Shown: positions 16,023 through 28,728, counted from the stretch's first letter. The stretch: 34,493 bases of DNA from Pseudoscardovia radai (GCF_002259605.1 NZ_MWWR01000020.1:1-34493), one strand, 5' to 3'. The notes: generated from the sequence alone by a model not told the origin. Numbers and translations: made by a program.

Positions 16023-16817
16023 CTACCGCTGCTGCGCGGCCTTCTGCGTCAGCCGCACGATCTTGTCGAACTCCTCGGGGTCGAGCGACGCGCCGCCGAC
16101 GAGGAATCCGTCCATGTCGTGCGCCTCGGACATGAGCTGCGAGGCGTTCTTCGAAGTCACCGACCCGCCGTAGAGGATCCGCACGCGCTCGGCCACCGCC
16201 TGGGAGAAGGCGTCGGCGAAGTGACGGCGGATGGCGTGCGCGGCGTCCTGCGCGGTGCGCGACGTCGCGACCATGCCGGTGCCGATGGCCCAGACGGGTT
16301 CGTAAGCGACGAGCATGCGCGAGGCCTCGTCCTCGGAGAGGTCGCGCGTGATGTCATTGACCTGCCCGACGGCGTATTCGAGCTCGATGCCCTTCTTGCG
16401 CTCGTCATAGCTTTCGCCGACGCACAGGATGGGCTGCATGTCCGCGGCGAGGATGGCGCGCACCTGGTCGACGAGCGTGGCGTCGTCCTCAGGATGGTAC
16501 TTGCGGCGTTCGGAATGGCCGACGATGACGTATTTACAGCCGAGCGCGGCAAGCATATCGGCCGAGACGTCGCCGGTGAACGCGCCCTGTGTGGTGACCG
16601 AGACGGTCTGTGCGCCGTAGCCGATCTTGAGCTTGTCGGCGTCGACAAGCACGCCCACCGACCGGATGGACGTGAACGGCGGAAGCACCACGACCTCGCA
16701 GGAATCGTAGTCGAAGCGCGCGTCACGCAGGAGCCATGCAAGTTTCTGCACACAATAGGTGGCCTCGAGATGGTCGAGGTTCATCTTCCAATTGCCGACG
16801 ACGATGGGCTTTCGCAT
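16023..16817 (-). CDS. tpiA: Triose-phosphate isomerase
   Basis: The enzyme interconverts dihydroxyacetone phosphate and glyceraldehyde-3-phosphate in the cytoplasm. All catalytic features are visible: NWKMN with the active-site lysine near the N-terminus, GHSERR with the catalytic histidine, AYEPVWAIGTG with the catalytic glutamate and mobile loop, and YGGSV for phosphate binding. The ATG at 16817 gives 264 residues, starting MRKPIVVGNWKMN, a normal length. AGGAA lies just upstream. The frame stays open to 16970, but the extra 51 residues are not family-like and would run through a hairpin. It follows pgk with a 201-bp spacer. Confidence 0.97.
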   Translation of the reverse strand: MRKPIVVGNWKMNLDHLEATYCVQKLAWLLRDARFDYDSCEVVVLPPFTSIRSVGVLVDADKLKIGYGAQTVSVTTQGAFTGDVSADMLAALGCKYVIVGHSERRKYHPEDDATLVDQVRAILAADMQPILCVGESYDERKKGIELEYAVGQVNDITRDLSEDEASRMLVAYEPVWAIGTGMVATSRTAQDAAHAIRRHFADAFSQAVAERVRILYGGSVTSKNASQLMSEAHDMDGFLVGGASLDPEEFDKIVRLTQKAAQQR

Positions 16818-16904
16818 GGGTTCCTGGATTCCTTCGGTGAGGGCGGGCGGATTCGAGGGGGTGCGGACGATGCCGCGGTGCCGGGCGGTGCGCACCAGAC
16901 GACG

Positions 16905-16972
16905 CCAAGCGGCACCAAGCGGCACCAAGCGGCATTGATGAGCCGGGGCCTTTCGGCACCCGGCTATCAATG
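16905..16972. repeat. Triple 10-bp repeat and hairpin between pgk and tpiA
   Basis: CCAAGCGGCA occurs three times head to tail at 16905-16934. It overlaps the start of a hairpin at 16933-16972, whose arms are CATTGAT.AGCCGGG and CCCGGCT.ATCAATG around an 11-base loop. No T-tract follows on the minus strand, so this looks like an mRNA processing or stabilising structure within the operon rather than a terminator. Confidence 0.55.
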
Positions 16973-17018
16973 TCAGGATGCGGCCGGCGTCAGACGCGAC
17001 CGCGGGCGAATCGTGCGA

Positions 17019-18224
17019 CTACTCGAGCACGGCCAGGCCGGGGAGCGTCTTGCCCTCGAGGAACTCGAGGGAGGCGCCGCCGCCGGTGGAGATGTGCGAG
17101 AAGCCGGCCTCGTCGAAGCCGAGGTTGCGCACGGCGGAGGCGGAGTCGCCGCCGCCCACGATGGTGAACGCGCCGGCCTTGGTCGCGTCCACGAGGCCCT
17201 GCGCCACGGCGCGCGTGCCGTCAGCGAACTGCGGGACCTCGAACACGCCCATCGGGCCGTTCCACACAACCGTCTTGGAGTCGACGATCTTATCGTGGAA
17301 GAGCTTCTGGGAGTCCGGGCCGATGTCGAGGCCCATCTTGTCGGCCGGGATGGCGTCGGCGGCCACGACCTCGGGGTTGACCGGGGTATCGCCCGCCGGG
17401 AAGCCGGCGTTCACGACGATGTCGGTCGGGAGAACGAGCTCCACGCCGTTCTTCTTCGCGGTCTCGATGTAGCCCTTGACGGTGTCGAGCTGGTCCTCCT
17501 CGAGCAGCGAGGTGCCGACCTCGTAGCCGAGGGCCTTGAGGAAGGTGAACACCATGCCGCCGCCGATGACGAGGCGGTTGGCCTTGGACAGCAGGTTCTC
17601 GATGACGCCGAGCTTGTCGGACACCTTGGAGCCGCCGAGCACGACGGTCAGCGGACGCTCCGGGTTCTCGGTGGCCTTGGACAGGGCGTTGACTTCCTTC
17701 TCGACGAGCAGGCCCGCGGCGGCCGGCAGATCCTTGGCCACGTCGTAGTTGGAGCCCTGCGCGCGGTGCACGACGCCGAAGCCGTCGGACACGAAGACGT
17801 CGCCGAGGGCGGCGATCTTCTTGGCGTAGGCGGCACGCTCGGCCTCGTCCTTGCTGGTCTCCTCCGGGTTGAAGCGCACGTTCTCGAGAAGCACGATGTC
17901 GCCGTCCTTCATCGCGGCGACCTTGGCCTGCGCGTCCTCGCCGTAGGTGTCCTTGGCGAGCGTGACGGGCTTGCCGACGAGCTCGCTGAGGCGCTGGGCC
18001 ACCGGCGCGAGGCTGAGCTCCGGCACGACCTTGCCCTTCGGGCGGCCGAGGTGGGCCATGAGGATGATCTTCGCGTTCTGGCCGAGCAGGGCGTTGATCG
18101 TCGGGAGAGCGGCGCGGATGCGGCCGTCGTCGGTGATCGTGGTGCCCTTGAGCGGAACGTTGAAGTCGGCGCGGACGAGAACGCGCTTGCCGGAGAGGTC
18201 TCCGAGGTCCTTGAGAGTCTTCAT
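17019..18224 (-). CDS. pgk: Phosphoglycerate kinase
   Basis: The enzyme makes ATP from 1,3-bisphosphoglycerate, the first ATP-yielding step shared by glycolysis and the lower bifid shunt. Motifs in order: RADFNVPL (substrate), [31 protein letters not shown] and the nucleotide-binding GGGDSASAV near the C-terminus. At 401 residues the length is normal. AAAGGA lies four bases before the ATG at 18224. In many actinobacteria gap lies directly upstream of pgk; here whiA is the upstream neighbour and no gap gene is in the window. Strong codon bias indicates high expression. Confidence 0.97.
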   Translation of the reverse strand: MKTLKDLGDLSGKRVLVRADFNVPLKGTTITDDGRIRAALPTINALLGQNAKIILMAHLGRPKGKVVPELSLAPVAQRLSELVGKPVTLAKDTYGEDAQAKVAAMKDGDIVLLENVRFNPEETSKDEAERAAYAKKIAALGDVFVSDGFGVVHRAQGSNYDVAKDLPAAAGLLVEKEVNALSKATENPERPLTVVLGGSKVSDKLGVIENLLSKANRLVIGGGMVFTFLKALGYEVGTSLLEEDQLDTVKGYIETAKKNGVELVLPTDIVVNAGFPAGDTPVNPEVVAADAIPADKMGLDIGPDSQKLFHDKIVDSKTVVWNGPMGVFEVPQFADGTRAVAQGLVDATKAGAFTIVGGGDSASAVRNLGFDEAGFSHISTGGGASLEFLEGKTLPGLAVLE

Positions 18225-18547
18225 GCTATCCTTTCTGCCTTCGGAACGCCTCCGCCGCCGCGACGCCGCGCCGGTACGTTCCGTTCGGGAACGCCGGCCC
18301 GATGCGCCCGGCCACGAAGGCCCTGTGCAACAGTTCGAATTCTACAATGTGGTTTCGAGAAGCGCCGGGAGCGGGTCATGTTCGCTTGGTGCGAAAGAGG
18401 ATACACGATGCTCCGCGCCGGAACGACGAACGCCGGGGCGCTCTGTGCGCCTCGGCGTTCGATGACGGAATACGGGTGGACGGTGGATGCGTCCGGGGTA
18501 TGCGGCCCGTCAGGCCTGACTGTCAAGCCTCGTTACGGGCCTCGCTG
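18225..18547. other. whiA-pgk intergenic region with two hairpins
   Basis: This 323-bp gap contains no gene. Two hairpins follow whiA on the minus strand. One, at 18504-18541, has arms GGCCCGT/ACGGGCC with an inner AGGC.TGAC/GTCA.GCCT stem. The other, at 18427-18461, has arms CGAACGCCG/CGGCGTTCG plus GGCGC/GCGCC. Neither has a T-tract. A TAGAAT box on the minus strand near 18340 could serve as -10 for a pgk promoter, but I see no matching -35 box. Highly expressed pgk probably has its own promoter here. Confidence 0.5.
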
Positions 18548-19618
18548 TCAGGCCTCGGAAGAGGCCGCGACCTTGGTCTCGGCTGCGGCGGCCTTCTCGG
18601 CCGGCGCCGTCTTCGGGGCGGCGGCGGAATCGTCGGAGGCCTTCGCCTCACCCTCGGCCTGCTTCTTGGCCTCGGCCTCGCGCTTCTTCACGGTGCGGTC
18701 GGCGAGCTGGAGCAGACGGCGGATGCGGCCGGCGATGGCGTCCTTCGACACAGGCGGGTCGGCGAGCTGGCCGAGCTGTTCGAGGCTGGCGTCGCGATGG
18801 TCGAGGCGCAGCTGGCCGGCGTCGCGCAGGTTCTGCGGGATATCGTCGCCCAGTACCTCGAAGGCGTGCACGATTTTCTCGGAGGCCTCGACGGCCGCCT
18901 TGGCGCTGCGGCGCATATTCGCATCGTCGAAATTCGCCAGGCGGTTGGCCTTGCCGCGGGACTCACCGTCGACGCGCTTGCCGCTCCACTCGCGGCTGGT
19001 GCGGGTGGCGCCCATGAGCAGCAGCATGCGCTCGATGGAATCCGAATCGCGGATGCGGATATGGAAGCTCGTCTCGCGCACGTTCTCGATCTTGGCGGTC
19101 ACGCCGAGGCGACGAGCGGCGCCTTCGAGTGCCATGGCCGTCTCGCGGGTCGGGCAGGCGATCTCGAGCTTGCCGGCCTTGCCCGGGTCGGACAGCGAGC
19201 CCTGCGCCAGGAAGGCGCCACGCCACGCACCCTTGATCTGTGCGATGTTGCCACTGACGATGTCGGTCGGAAGGCCGACGACAGGGCGCCTGTTATGCCT
19301 GTCGAGGAGGCCGGACTGCAGCGCCAGGGCGCCGCCGGAACGCATGACGCGCACGATGAAGCGGTCCACGACGCCCTGCGGGGTCGTGATCTTCGACTTG
19401 AGAAGAAGCGCATCGTGCTGGTACACGGTACGGATGGTCTGCTGAAGCCACTTCGCCGCCTCGAGGTTGTCGAAACGGCATTCCACGATGATGTGCTTCT
19501 GCACAACGCGGAGCCCGCCTCCGAACCTCATCATCGTCGCTGCCTGCGCCTGTTTTACCGTCGCAGGCTCGTCGACGATCGAGGCGAGTTCAGTCTTGAC
19601 GTCATCCACAAGAGCCAA
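18548..19618 (-). CDS. whiA: Sporulation/cell-division regulator WhiA homologue
   Basis: WhiA is a DNA-binding protein with an N-terminal domain related to LAGLIDADG homing endonucleases and a C-terminal helix-turn-helix. It controls division genes in Streptomyces and affects division in Bacillus; its role in bifidobacteria is not established. The 356-residue product shows [22 protein letters not shown] family sequence and the C-terminal [14 protein letters not shown] and [17 protein letters not shown] segments. The start is a TTG at 19618 with GGAAGGAA upstream. The last ~45 residues are charged and Ala/Lys/Glu-rich, beyond the family core. It follows rapZ with a 211-bp spacer in which no yvcK gene is present. 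Confidence 0.93.
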   Translation of the reverse strand: MALVDDVKTELASIVDEPATVKQAQAATMMRFGGGLRVVQKHIIVECRFDNLEAAKWLQQTIRTVYQHDALLLKSKITTPQGVVDRFIVRVMRSGGALALQSGLLDRHNRRPVVGLPTDIVSGNIAQIKGAWRGAFLAQGSLSDPGKAGKLEIACPTRETAMALEGAARRLGVTAKIENVRETSFHIRIRDSDSIERMLLLMGATRTSREWSGKRVDGESRGKANRLANFDDANMRRSAKAAVEASEKIVHAFEVLGDDIPQNLRDAGQLRLDHRDASLEQLGQLADPPVSKDAIAGRIRRLLQLADRTVKKREAEAKKQAEGEAKASDDSAAAPKTAPAEKAAAAETKVAASSEA

Positions 19619-19829
19619 CTGGTTCCTTCCTTCCGTACTCTTCGAGTCCTATTCGAGTCCCTCGGGGCCGCGGTGCGCCGTGCGACGCGCCGTGAACATA
19701 GTAGCCGACTTTCATGTCGGGCGGCGCGGGCCGCTGGACCGCACGGGCCGACCGGGGCCGGCAGCCCGAGGTCCCATCTTACCCAGCGTCGTCCCGATGG
19801 GGAACGGCGCCTTTGTTTTACTTATAGCC

Positions 19830-20897
19830 TTATTTGTCCTGCCGCTTGTCCTTGCGTCCCAGCTCGCGGGCGGAGACGGAAACCGTCAGTCCGTTGGCCC
19901 GCAGCTTCTCCGCCAGGGCCATGCTCATGGCCACGGAGCGGTGCTGGCCGCCCGTACAGCCGACGGCGATCGTGACGTAGTGCTTGTCCTCGCGGGCATA
20001 GCCCCTGATGGCCGTCATGATGGCGTCGGTGTACGACTTCAGGAAATCCGTGGCGTCCTTGCTGTTCAGAACATAGTCGCTGACGGGCTTGTCGAGGCCG
20101 GTCATCTCACGCAGCGAAGGAACCCAGTACGGGTTGGGCAGGAAACGCACGTCTGCCACGAAATCGGCGTCAAGCGGAATGCCGTATTTGAAGCCGAAGC
20201 TGAAGATATGCACTGTGACGGTGCTCGGACCCGATCCAAGCAGCGAATCGTAGAGCTTCGTCGAGAGCTGGTGCACCGACATATTCGTGGTGTCGATGAC
20301 CACGTCGGCGCGATCGCGCAGGCCGGAGAGCAGCGCGCGCTCCTCGTTGATGCCATCGATGAGGCGGCGTCCGCGCTGGAGCGGATGGGGCCGGCGTACC
20401 GATTCGTAGCGTTTGATGAGTTCGCTGTCGGAGGCGTCGAGGAACAGGATGCGGTACTTGACGCCCAGATCGTCGAGATGGTTGAACACCGAGGCGAGGT
20501 CGTCGAAATAGCCCTGCGTGCGCACATCGATGACGGTGGCGAGCTTATGCACCTTCGAACCGGACGAGGTCATCATGTCGACGAGCGGCACGAGCATGTT
20601 CGGCGGCAGGTTGTCGATGACGTACCAGCCGATGTCCTCGATGGCGTCCGCCGCGCGGGAGCGTCCTGCCCCGGACATGCCGGTGATGAGGAGGACCTCG
20701 AAGTCCTCCGCCGGCTGCGGCTTCTCGCCGGCCGCGGCGTCGTTCGCGCCGGCCGCGCCGTTCACGCTGGTCGCGGTGGCAGCGGTAGCCGTGCGGGCTT
20801 CGGCGGCCGTATTTCCGGCGTCGACGTTAGCGGCGTTGCGCGCGTCCGCCTGCGCGTCGCGTTGCGGTTCCTTGTCCGCACCGTCGTCCTGTACCAT
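19830..20897 (-). CDS. rapZ: RNase adapter RapZ / YvcJ-family nucleotide-binding protein
   Basis: Members bind ATP or GTP. In E. coli RapZ directs decay of the small RNA GlmZ and so controls amino-sugar synthesis; in Bacillus YvcJ has a less clear role. The Walker A motif is ITGMSGAGRS (residues 71-80), where Arg replaces the usual Lys, a form I recall from other actinobacterial members. Family segments DNLPPNMLVPLVDM, SFGFKYGIPLDAD, DVRFLPNPYW and AVGCTGGQHRSVAM are intact. About 65 Ala-rich residues precede the core and are probably disordered. The ATG at 20897 has AGAGGA upstream. It lies between aroE (110-bp gap) and whiA (211-bp gap). Confidence 0.93.
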   Translation of the reverse strand: MVQDDGADKEPQRDAQADARNAANVDAGNTAAEARTATAATATSVNGAAGANDAAAGEKPQPAEDFEVLLITGMSGAGRSRAADAIEDIGWYVIDNLPPNMLVPLVDMMTSSGSKVHKLATVIDVRTQGYFDDLASVFNHLDDLGVKYRILFLDASDSELIKRYESVRRPHPLQRGRRLIDGINEERALLSGLRDRADVVIDTTNMSVHQLSTKLYDSLLGSGPSTVTVHIFSFGFKYGIPLDADFVADVRFLPNPYWVPSLREMTGLDKPVSDYVLNSKDATDFLKSYTDAIMTAIRGYAREDKHYVTIAVGCTGGQHRSVAMSMALAEKLRANGLTVSVSARELGRKDKRQDK

Positions 20898-21007
20898 GTG
20901 TCCTCTTTCCGCTCACCGGGGTCCCGGTGGCTTCCCTGTGAATCGTAGCGCACAACCGCGTTGCGCGGCAGGCCGGATATCGCCCGCGGCGAAAGGCGGC
21001 GCCCACC

Positions 21008-21889
21008 TCACAACGCGTCGTTCAGCGCCTCGCGCATATGGTTCTCGGCCTGGGCCGCGATCTCGTCGGTGGATGTGGACGTCATGTACGCCACCTGCGG
21101 GATGGCCTGCTGCAGAAGCATCTCCTGGCCGCCGATAGCCGTGCCGCCGTTGTCGGACCACGCCTGCATCAGTGCCGTCGGACGCGGGTCGTACACCACG
21201 TCGAGCAGCGTGCCGAGCGGGCGGCCGTCGGTTCGGAGCCCGCCCACATAGGGGTCGGGAACATGCGCCGGCACGGTGCTGACCACGAAATCGTAGGAGG
21301 ACATGTCGGCGAAGACACCCTCGAGCTTGGCGAGCGTCGTATCGACGTGCAGCTCGGTGCCCAGCTTGATGAACGGCGCGGATTTCTCGGAATGGCGCGC
21401 CGCGATCGTGATGTTGCGCACCTTGAGCATGCTCAGCGCAGCGAAGGCGGAGTGCGCCGTATTGCCGTTGCCGATGATGAGGGCGCTGCGCGTGTTGTTG
21501 CGGTTCCGGATGCCGCGCAGCAGCACCTGGTAGATGCCGTAGACGTCGGTGTTGTACAGGCGGATGGCGGGTAGCTCGGGGTGTGCCGTGTTCTGCATCT
21601 GCCACTCGAAGACGGCCGTGTTGGCCACGCCGAGGAGCTTGACCCACTTGTCCTGCGGGGTGCCGTAGGGGATGATCGCGCGTTTGAGCGGCATCGTCAG
21701 GCTCAGGCCCCGCCACGTGGGGTCCAGACCGTGGAGGAAGGCGTCGAGGTCATCGACGCCGACTTCCTCGCGGCCGTAATGCCAGTCGTCGAGGCCGAGG
21801 GCCTCGTATGCCGCGTTGTGGAGGACCGGCGAGAGCGAATGGGCGATGGGCTTGCCCAGCACGGCTGCCTTGTGTGCGATAACCGCCAC
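21008..21889 (-). CDS. aroE: Shikimate dehydrogenase (AroE)
   Basis: The enzyme reduces 3-dehydroshikimate to shikimate with NADPH on the path to aromatic amino acids. The N-terminal substrate domain shows GKPIAHSLSPVLHNAAY and LSLTMPLKRAII with the catalytic lysine. YNTDVYG supplies the catalytic aspartate. The nucleotide-binding glycine loop is IIGNGNTAHSA, and GQEMLLQQA is near the C-terminus. The GTG at 21889 is chosen because AAGGAG lies five bases upstream and 293 residues is a normal length. The frame is open another 132 codons upstream, but those residues are not family-like and overlap uvrC. It lies 157 bp after uvrC and before rapZ in the minus-strand block. Confidence 0.94.
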   Translation of the reverse strand: MAVIAHKAAVLGKPIAHSLSPVLHNAAYEALGLDDWHYGREEVGVDDLDAFLHGLDPTWRGLSLTMPLKRAIIPYGTPQDKWVKLLGVANTAVFEWQMQNTAHPELPAIRLYNTDVYGIYQVLLRGIRNRNNTRSALIIGNGNTAHSAFAALSMLKVRNITIAARHSEKSAPFIKLGTELHVDTTLAKLEGVFADMSSYDFVVSTVPAHVPDPYVGGLRTDGRPLGTLLDVVYDPRPTALMQAWSDNGGTAIGGQEMLLQQAIPQVAYMTSTSTDEIAAQAENHMREALNDAL

Positions 21890-22046
21890 GTTGACTCCTT
21901 GGTGTGGAAATGCTTGTCGGAATACGATTCCCGGGGCGCGTGCCGGCGACGGCGCGCAGACCTCTGCCCTCCATTGTTGGCACGATTGGTGGACTTTTGC
22001 CCGCTGCGTTCCACGACGGGGCGGCGGGACGAAACGCAGCGAGTCG

Positions 22047-24719
22047 CTATTCGGACGATGGGGCGGCGCCGGAGGGGTGCAGGGCATCGTAGATGCGCTG
22101 CGCCTTCTTGGCGCCGATGCCGTCGACGTCCTCGAGATCCTCGGGGCTGGCGGCGCGGATGGCCTTGACGGAGCCGAAATGCGCGAGAAGCTTCTTCTGG
22201 TACGCCGGCCCGATGCCCTCGATGCCGTCGAGAGCGCTGCGCAGCGCCCCCTTGCGCCTCGTCTGGCGGTGGTAGGTGATGGCAAAGCGGTGTGACTCGT
22301 CGCGCACGCGCTGGAGCAGGTACATGCCCTCGGACTGCCGCTTCATGATGATCGGGTAATCGTCGTCCGGCACCCACACCTCCTCGAGCTTCTTCGCCAG
22401 GCCGCACACCGCCACGTCGGTCACGCCGCAGTCGTCGAGCGCGCGCTGCGCCGCCCTGACCTGCGGGTAGCCGCCGTCGACCACCACGAGGTTCGGCTTG
22501 TACGCGAAATGACGCGGGTCTGCGTTCTGCTGGATCACGACGTCCATGTCGGCGGCTCTGACCGTGGTCCGCCCGTCGAGGCGCGCCTCGGTTCCCTCCG
22601 GCGCCGACGCACCCGATTCCGACACGCCCGGCGTCAACACGCCAGGGGCGGGTGCCGCCCCGTTCGCCGCTCCGTCCGTAGAGGCGGCGGTCTCATGAGG
22701 GGCCCCGTCCGCCGCCTCGCGCGCGCGGCTGGCCTGGAGACGGCGTTCGCTGTCCATGTCCTCCCCCGTGTCGCCGGCGATGTTGCCGTGGCGGAAACGA
22801 CGTGTCAGGGTCTCGTAGATGGCGGAGGTATCGTCCACCGCCCCGCGCCCGTCCTTGCCGCGGATCGCGAAGCGCCTGTACTCGGATTTCTTCGCCACGG
22901 CGTCCTCGAACACCACCATCGACGCCACCTGGTAGCCGCCGCCGGAGGCGTTGGAGATGTCGTAGCATTCGATGCGCAGCGGCGCCTGATCGAGCCCCAG
23001 GGCGGCCGCCACGTCGTTCATGGCCTCGGTGCGCGCGCCCATGTCCTTGATGCGGCTGAGTTTGCTGCGCTGGAGCGCCTGCACGGCGTTCGCCGTGGCC
23101 TTCTCCATGAGGTCGCGCTTCTCGCCGCGCTGCGGCACGCGAATCGTGACGGCGGAGCCGCGCAGGTCCGACAGCCATCCCTCCAGCTCATCGCGGCGCT
23201 CCGGCTCGATGGGCAGGAGGATCTCGCGGGGAACCGGCGACATCGGCGACATGAGGTCGTCGCGCCCCGTCATCTCCTCGCGCTCGTGACGTTCGCGCGT
23301 CGTGCGGGCGCGCGACTGCGCGTCAACGGCGCTGGCCTGCTGCGACGGGGCGATGGCATCGCGCGACGTTGTGACGGAAATCGTATCCGTCGGGGCGATG
23401 ACGGAGCGCTCTCGCGAGTTCTCGTCCATCAGCGACGAATACACCTGCGTGATGAGGTCGGCCATCAGTTCGGCGTCGGAGACGTCCTCCACGCGCTCGA
23501 CGCTCCAGTTGCGTTCGCCGCGGATGGTGCCGGCGCGCACGAAGAACGCGTGCACGCTGGCCTCGAGCTCGTCGGAGCTGATGCCGAACACGTCGGCGTC
23601 CACATCGGAGTCGAACACGACGGCGTTGCTCTGGATGGAGTTGCGCATCATCTGGATCTGGTCACGCAGGCGCGCCGCCTTCTCGAACTCGAGGTCGTCG
23701 CTCGCCTGCTTCATCTCCTGCGTCAGCTCGGCGACATACGACTTGCCCAGGCGCCCCGTCATAATGCCGACGATGCGCTCCACCATGCGCCGGTGCTCCT
23801 CCACGCCGATGCGTCCCACACACGGGGCCGAGCATTTGCCGATGGACGCGAGCAGGCAGGGGCGATGCGAGACCTGTGCCTTGTGGAACACGCCGGGCGA
23901 GCAGGTGCGCACCGGGTACGTGGCCAGAAGCGAGTCGAGGGTGTTGCGCACGTCCCAGACCTTGACGTAGGGGCCGAAGTAGCGCGTGCCGCGCCTCGTG
24001 CGGCTGCGCGTGAACCAGACGCGCGGATAGTCCTCCCCCACCGACACGGCGAGGTACGGGTAGGTCTTGTCGTCGCGGAACACGACGTTGAAGCGCGGGT
24101 CGAATTCCTTGATCCATGTGTATTCGAGGGTCAGGGATTCGAGTTCGTTGCTGACGACGGTCCATTCGAGGCTGCGCGCCGTGAGCACCATGGTCTGGGT
24201 GCGCGGGTGCAGCCGCTCCAGGGGCTGGAAGTAGTTCGACAGGCGGTTGTGGAGGTTCTTGGCCTTGCCCACGTAGATGACGCGCCCGTCGCCGTCGCGC
24301 CATTTGTAGACGCCGGGCTGGCGCGGGATGTCGGAGGGCTTGGGGCGGAACAAGTCGCGCGTGTCTCCGAGCAACGGGGCGCCGTTCTTGTTGACGCCCC
24401 GCTGCCCCGCCGCGTCCGATGCGGCGGCGTCCGCGGCGGGTCGGGTTTTCCGGAACGGTGCGGGCGACGGCTGCGGGGCCGATGGCTGCGCTGTCGACGT
24501 CTGCGGCGCCAACGATTGCGACGCCGCAGACTCGGAGGCCGGCGGAAGGACCGCGGGGCCACGACCCGCGTCATTGCCCGGCGTGTCGCCCCCACGGGGC
24601 GCATCAGGCGGCAGGCACGGGACGGCTCCATCGGCCCCGTGGCCCGCGTCCGCCCCGGCTTTCATAAGGCGCTCGGCCTGTTCATGCCACACCTGCGGCG
24701 AATGCCGTTCGAAAATCAT
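22047..24719 (-). CDS. uvrC: Excinuclease ABC subunit C with large extra segments
   Basis: UvrC makes the two incisions in nucleotide excision repair. The GIY-YIG domain starts at about residue 134 ([20 protein letters not shown]), followed by the UvrB-binding UVR motif ([18 protein letters not shown]). The RNase H-like nuclease ([36 protein letters not shown] segment) and tandem HhH motifs ([35 protein letters not shown]) follow. At 890 residues it is far longer than the usual 600-700. The extra length is a ~130-residue Pro/Ala/Ser-rich N-terminal extension, a Ser/Thr/Arg-rich insert after the UVR region, and a ~70-residue insert within the nuclease domain before [13 protein letters not shown] four bases before the ATG supports the long start. 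It follows uvrA after 76 bp. Confidence 0.95.
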   Translation of the reverse strand: MIFERHSPQVWHEQAERLMKAGADAGHGADGAVPCLPPDAPRGGDTPGNDAGRGPAVLPPASESAASQSLAPQTSTAQPSAPQPSPAPFRKTRPAADAAASDAAGQRGVNKNGAPLLGDTRDLFRPKPSDIPRQPGVYKWRDGDGRVIYVGKAKNLHNRLSNYFQPLERLHPRTQTMVLTARSLEWTVVSNELESLTLEYTWIKEFDPRFNVVFRDDKTYPYLAVSVGEDYPRVWFTRSRTRRGTRYFGPYVKVWDVRNTLDSLLATYPVRTCSPGVFHKAQVSHRPCLLASIGKCSAPCVGRIGVEEHRRMVERIVGIMTGRLGKSYVAELTQEMKQASDDLEFEKAARLRDQIQMMRNSIQSNAVVFDSDVDADVFGISSDELEASVHAFFVRAGTIRGERNWSVERVEDVSDAELMADLITQVYSSLMDENSRERSVIAPTDTISVTTSRDAIAPSQQASAVDAQSRARTTRERHEREEMTGRDDLMSPMSPVPREILLPIEPERRDELEGWLSDLRGSAVTIRVPQRGEKRDLMEKATANAVQALQRSKLSRIKDMGARTEAMNDVAAALGLDQAPLRIECYDISNASGGGYQVASMVVFEDAVAKKSEYRRFAIRGKDGRGAVDDTSAIYETLTRRFRHGNIAGDTGEDMDSERRLQASRAREAADGAPHETAASTDGAANGAAPAPGVLTPGVSESGASAPEGTEARLDGRTTVRAADMDVVIQQNADPRHFAYKPNLVVVDGGYPQVRAAQRALDDCGVTDVAVCGLAKKLEEVWVPDDDYPIIMKRQSEGMYLLQRVRDESHRFAITYHRQTRRKGALRSALDGIEGIGPAYQKKLLAHFGSVKAIRAASPEDLEDVDGIGAKKAQRIYDALHPSGAAPSSE

Positions 24720-24795
24720 CCATCCTCCGGTATCACATAGGAAGCATCGTATGGAAGCACGGGGCCGGCAGCCCCTCGCGCCACGGCGCGCCCCG

Positions 24796-27810
<3,015 letters not shown>

Positions 27811-28126
27811 GCGTTCGTTCCTCTTTTCAGATCATCCCAGGTCAGGTCATCCCGGGTTTTCAGCTCATCCAGGTGCCGGGAATCCCCGGGTGTCGGGCTT
27901 CCCGGACGCCGGGTATCTCGGATGCAGGGCGCCCGAACCGGATCGCCCAGCGGGCCCAGCCCGTCACCGTTCATGTTGAGCAAAGTATATCTCTCGAACG
28001 GCCGTTCGAGATAGCCATGATCGCCTACGGCGTAGGCGGACGCCCCATCGGCGTGTCGCACATGCGCCGCGGCCCCGTGCCGGACGTCGCCGGGCTCCGG
28101 CCTCGTCAAGCGCTCCGAAAAGAACA
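27811..28126. other. uvrA leader and promoter region
   Basis: No gene is seen here. Just upstream of the uvrA ribosome-binding site a near-identical 18-19 bp element starting TTTTCAG.TCATCC occurs twice (27824-27842 and 27857-27874). A C/G-rich stretch of CCCGG repeats follows. The LexA box at 27992-28011 and a TATACT box at 27984-27989 mark the likely promoter, which would leave a 5' leader of about 170 bases. A small inverted repeat GCCTAC-GGC-GTAGGC lies at 28023-28037. Confidence 0.5.
27984..28011 (-). promoter_or_regulatory. LexA (SOS) box overlapping the uvrA promoter
   Basis: TCTCGAACGGCCGTTCGAGA at 27992-28011 is a perfect 20-bp palindrome and contains CGAAC-N4-GTTCG, the LexA site of Bacillus and actinobacteria. 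On the minus strand TATACT (27984-27989) lies directly downstream of it and fits a -10 box, which would place the palindrome over the -10/-35 spacer and -35 region. No good -35 hexamer is seen. LexA bound here would repress uvrA and probably uvrC until DNA damage. Confidence 0.85.
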
Positions 28127-28169
28127 GGCCGTGACACGCCGGCGCCAAAGGCGTCGGCCCGTCACGGCC
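28115..28169 (-). terminator. Terminator of the ribbon-helix-helix gene
   Basis: A long stem with arms GGCCGTGAC.GCCG.CGCC and GGCG.CGGC.GTCACGGCC around an AAA loop is followed on the minus strand by TGTTCTTTTC. It lies about 50 bases beyond the stop codon of the minus-strand gene. Confidence 0.85.
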
Positions 28170-28220
28170 CCGCGTCCGTCGGGATTCTCTCCGGATCCCC
28201 GTCCGTCCATCTGCCGGAGG

Positions 28221-28610
28221 TCAGTCCTCCCGCTCATCGCCCTTGTCCACTTCCTCGGCCAGCTCGCTGACCAGCCGCGTGACACGGGGGTTCTCCCCGT
28301 TGTCACGCATGACATTCGTATGCTCGATCGGAACGCCGTTCTCGTCGTAGGTCTCGAAGGTCGAGACCATGACGAGCTTGCTGATGCGCGAACGGGAGCC
28401 TCCCGCAAGAACATCCGAGATGCCGCGGCGGATCAGGAAGGAGCGGGTCACGCCCAGCTCCTTGGCGCGCTTGTTCAGGCGCTCCAGGGTGCTCTTGGGA
28501 AGCTTGAAGGTGACGGTGGCGATCTCCTCCTTGGCGTTGATGTCGTCGCTGGAGTCATTGGAGTCGTCCGGCTCTCCCAGCTCTCTGACCAACTTCGAAT
28601 ATTCGGCCAT
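28221..28610 (-). CDS. Ribbon-helix-helix domain protein, function unknown
   Basis: The 129-residue product has a single recognisable ribbon-helix-helix domain at about residues 31-68: a short strand (IATVTFKLP), helix (KSTLERLNKRAKELG) and helix (TRSFLIRRGISDVLA). Such domains dimerise to bind DNA, as in CopG, Arc and antitoxins. The remainder, including VMVSTFETYDENGVPIEHTN and a very acidic C-terminus, has no family I recognise. AGGAA precedes the ATG. No toxin-like partner is adjacent, so a chromosomal regulator is more likely than an antitoxin. It is monocistronic, with a TATAAT promoter box, a LacI-type palindrome in the leader and a strong terminator. Confidence 0.85.
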   Translation of the reverse strand: MAEYSKLVRELGEPDDSNDSSDDINAKEEIATVTFKLPKSTLERLNKRAKELGVTRSFLIRRGISDVLAGGSRSRISKLVMVSTFETYDENGVPIEHTNVMRDNGENPRVTRLVSELAEEVDKGDERED

Positions 28611-28728
28611 CGTGTTCCTGTTCTCTGAATCTTGAATTTTTCCGTGGAGCGCACATCGAACACAACAGGGAAGCTTCTAAGACCGTCTCCGTTGCACGTC
28701 GCGACACTCCTGAAATGTTGCGTTTTTC

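Noticed and set aside
16119..19445. A plus-strand open frame of 1108 codons opposite tpiA, pgk and whiA
   Set aside because: It overlaps three clear conserved genes on the other strand, has no family motif, and its Arg/Ala/Gly/Asp/His-rich composition is typical of an antisense shadow in high-GC DNA.
28221..28610. Antitoxin of a toxin-antitoxin pair
   Set aside because: The ribbon-helix-helix fold fits, but no small toxin-like gene overlaps or adjoins it, and it has its own promoter and terminator.
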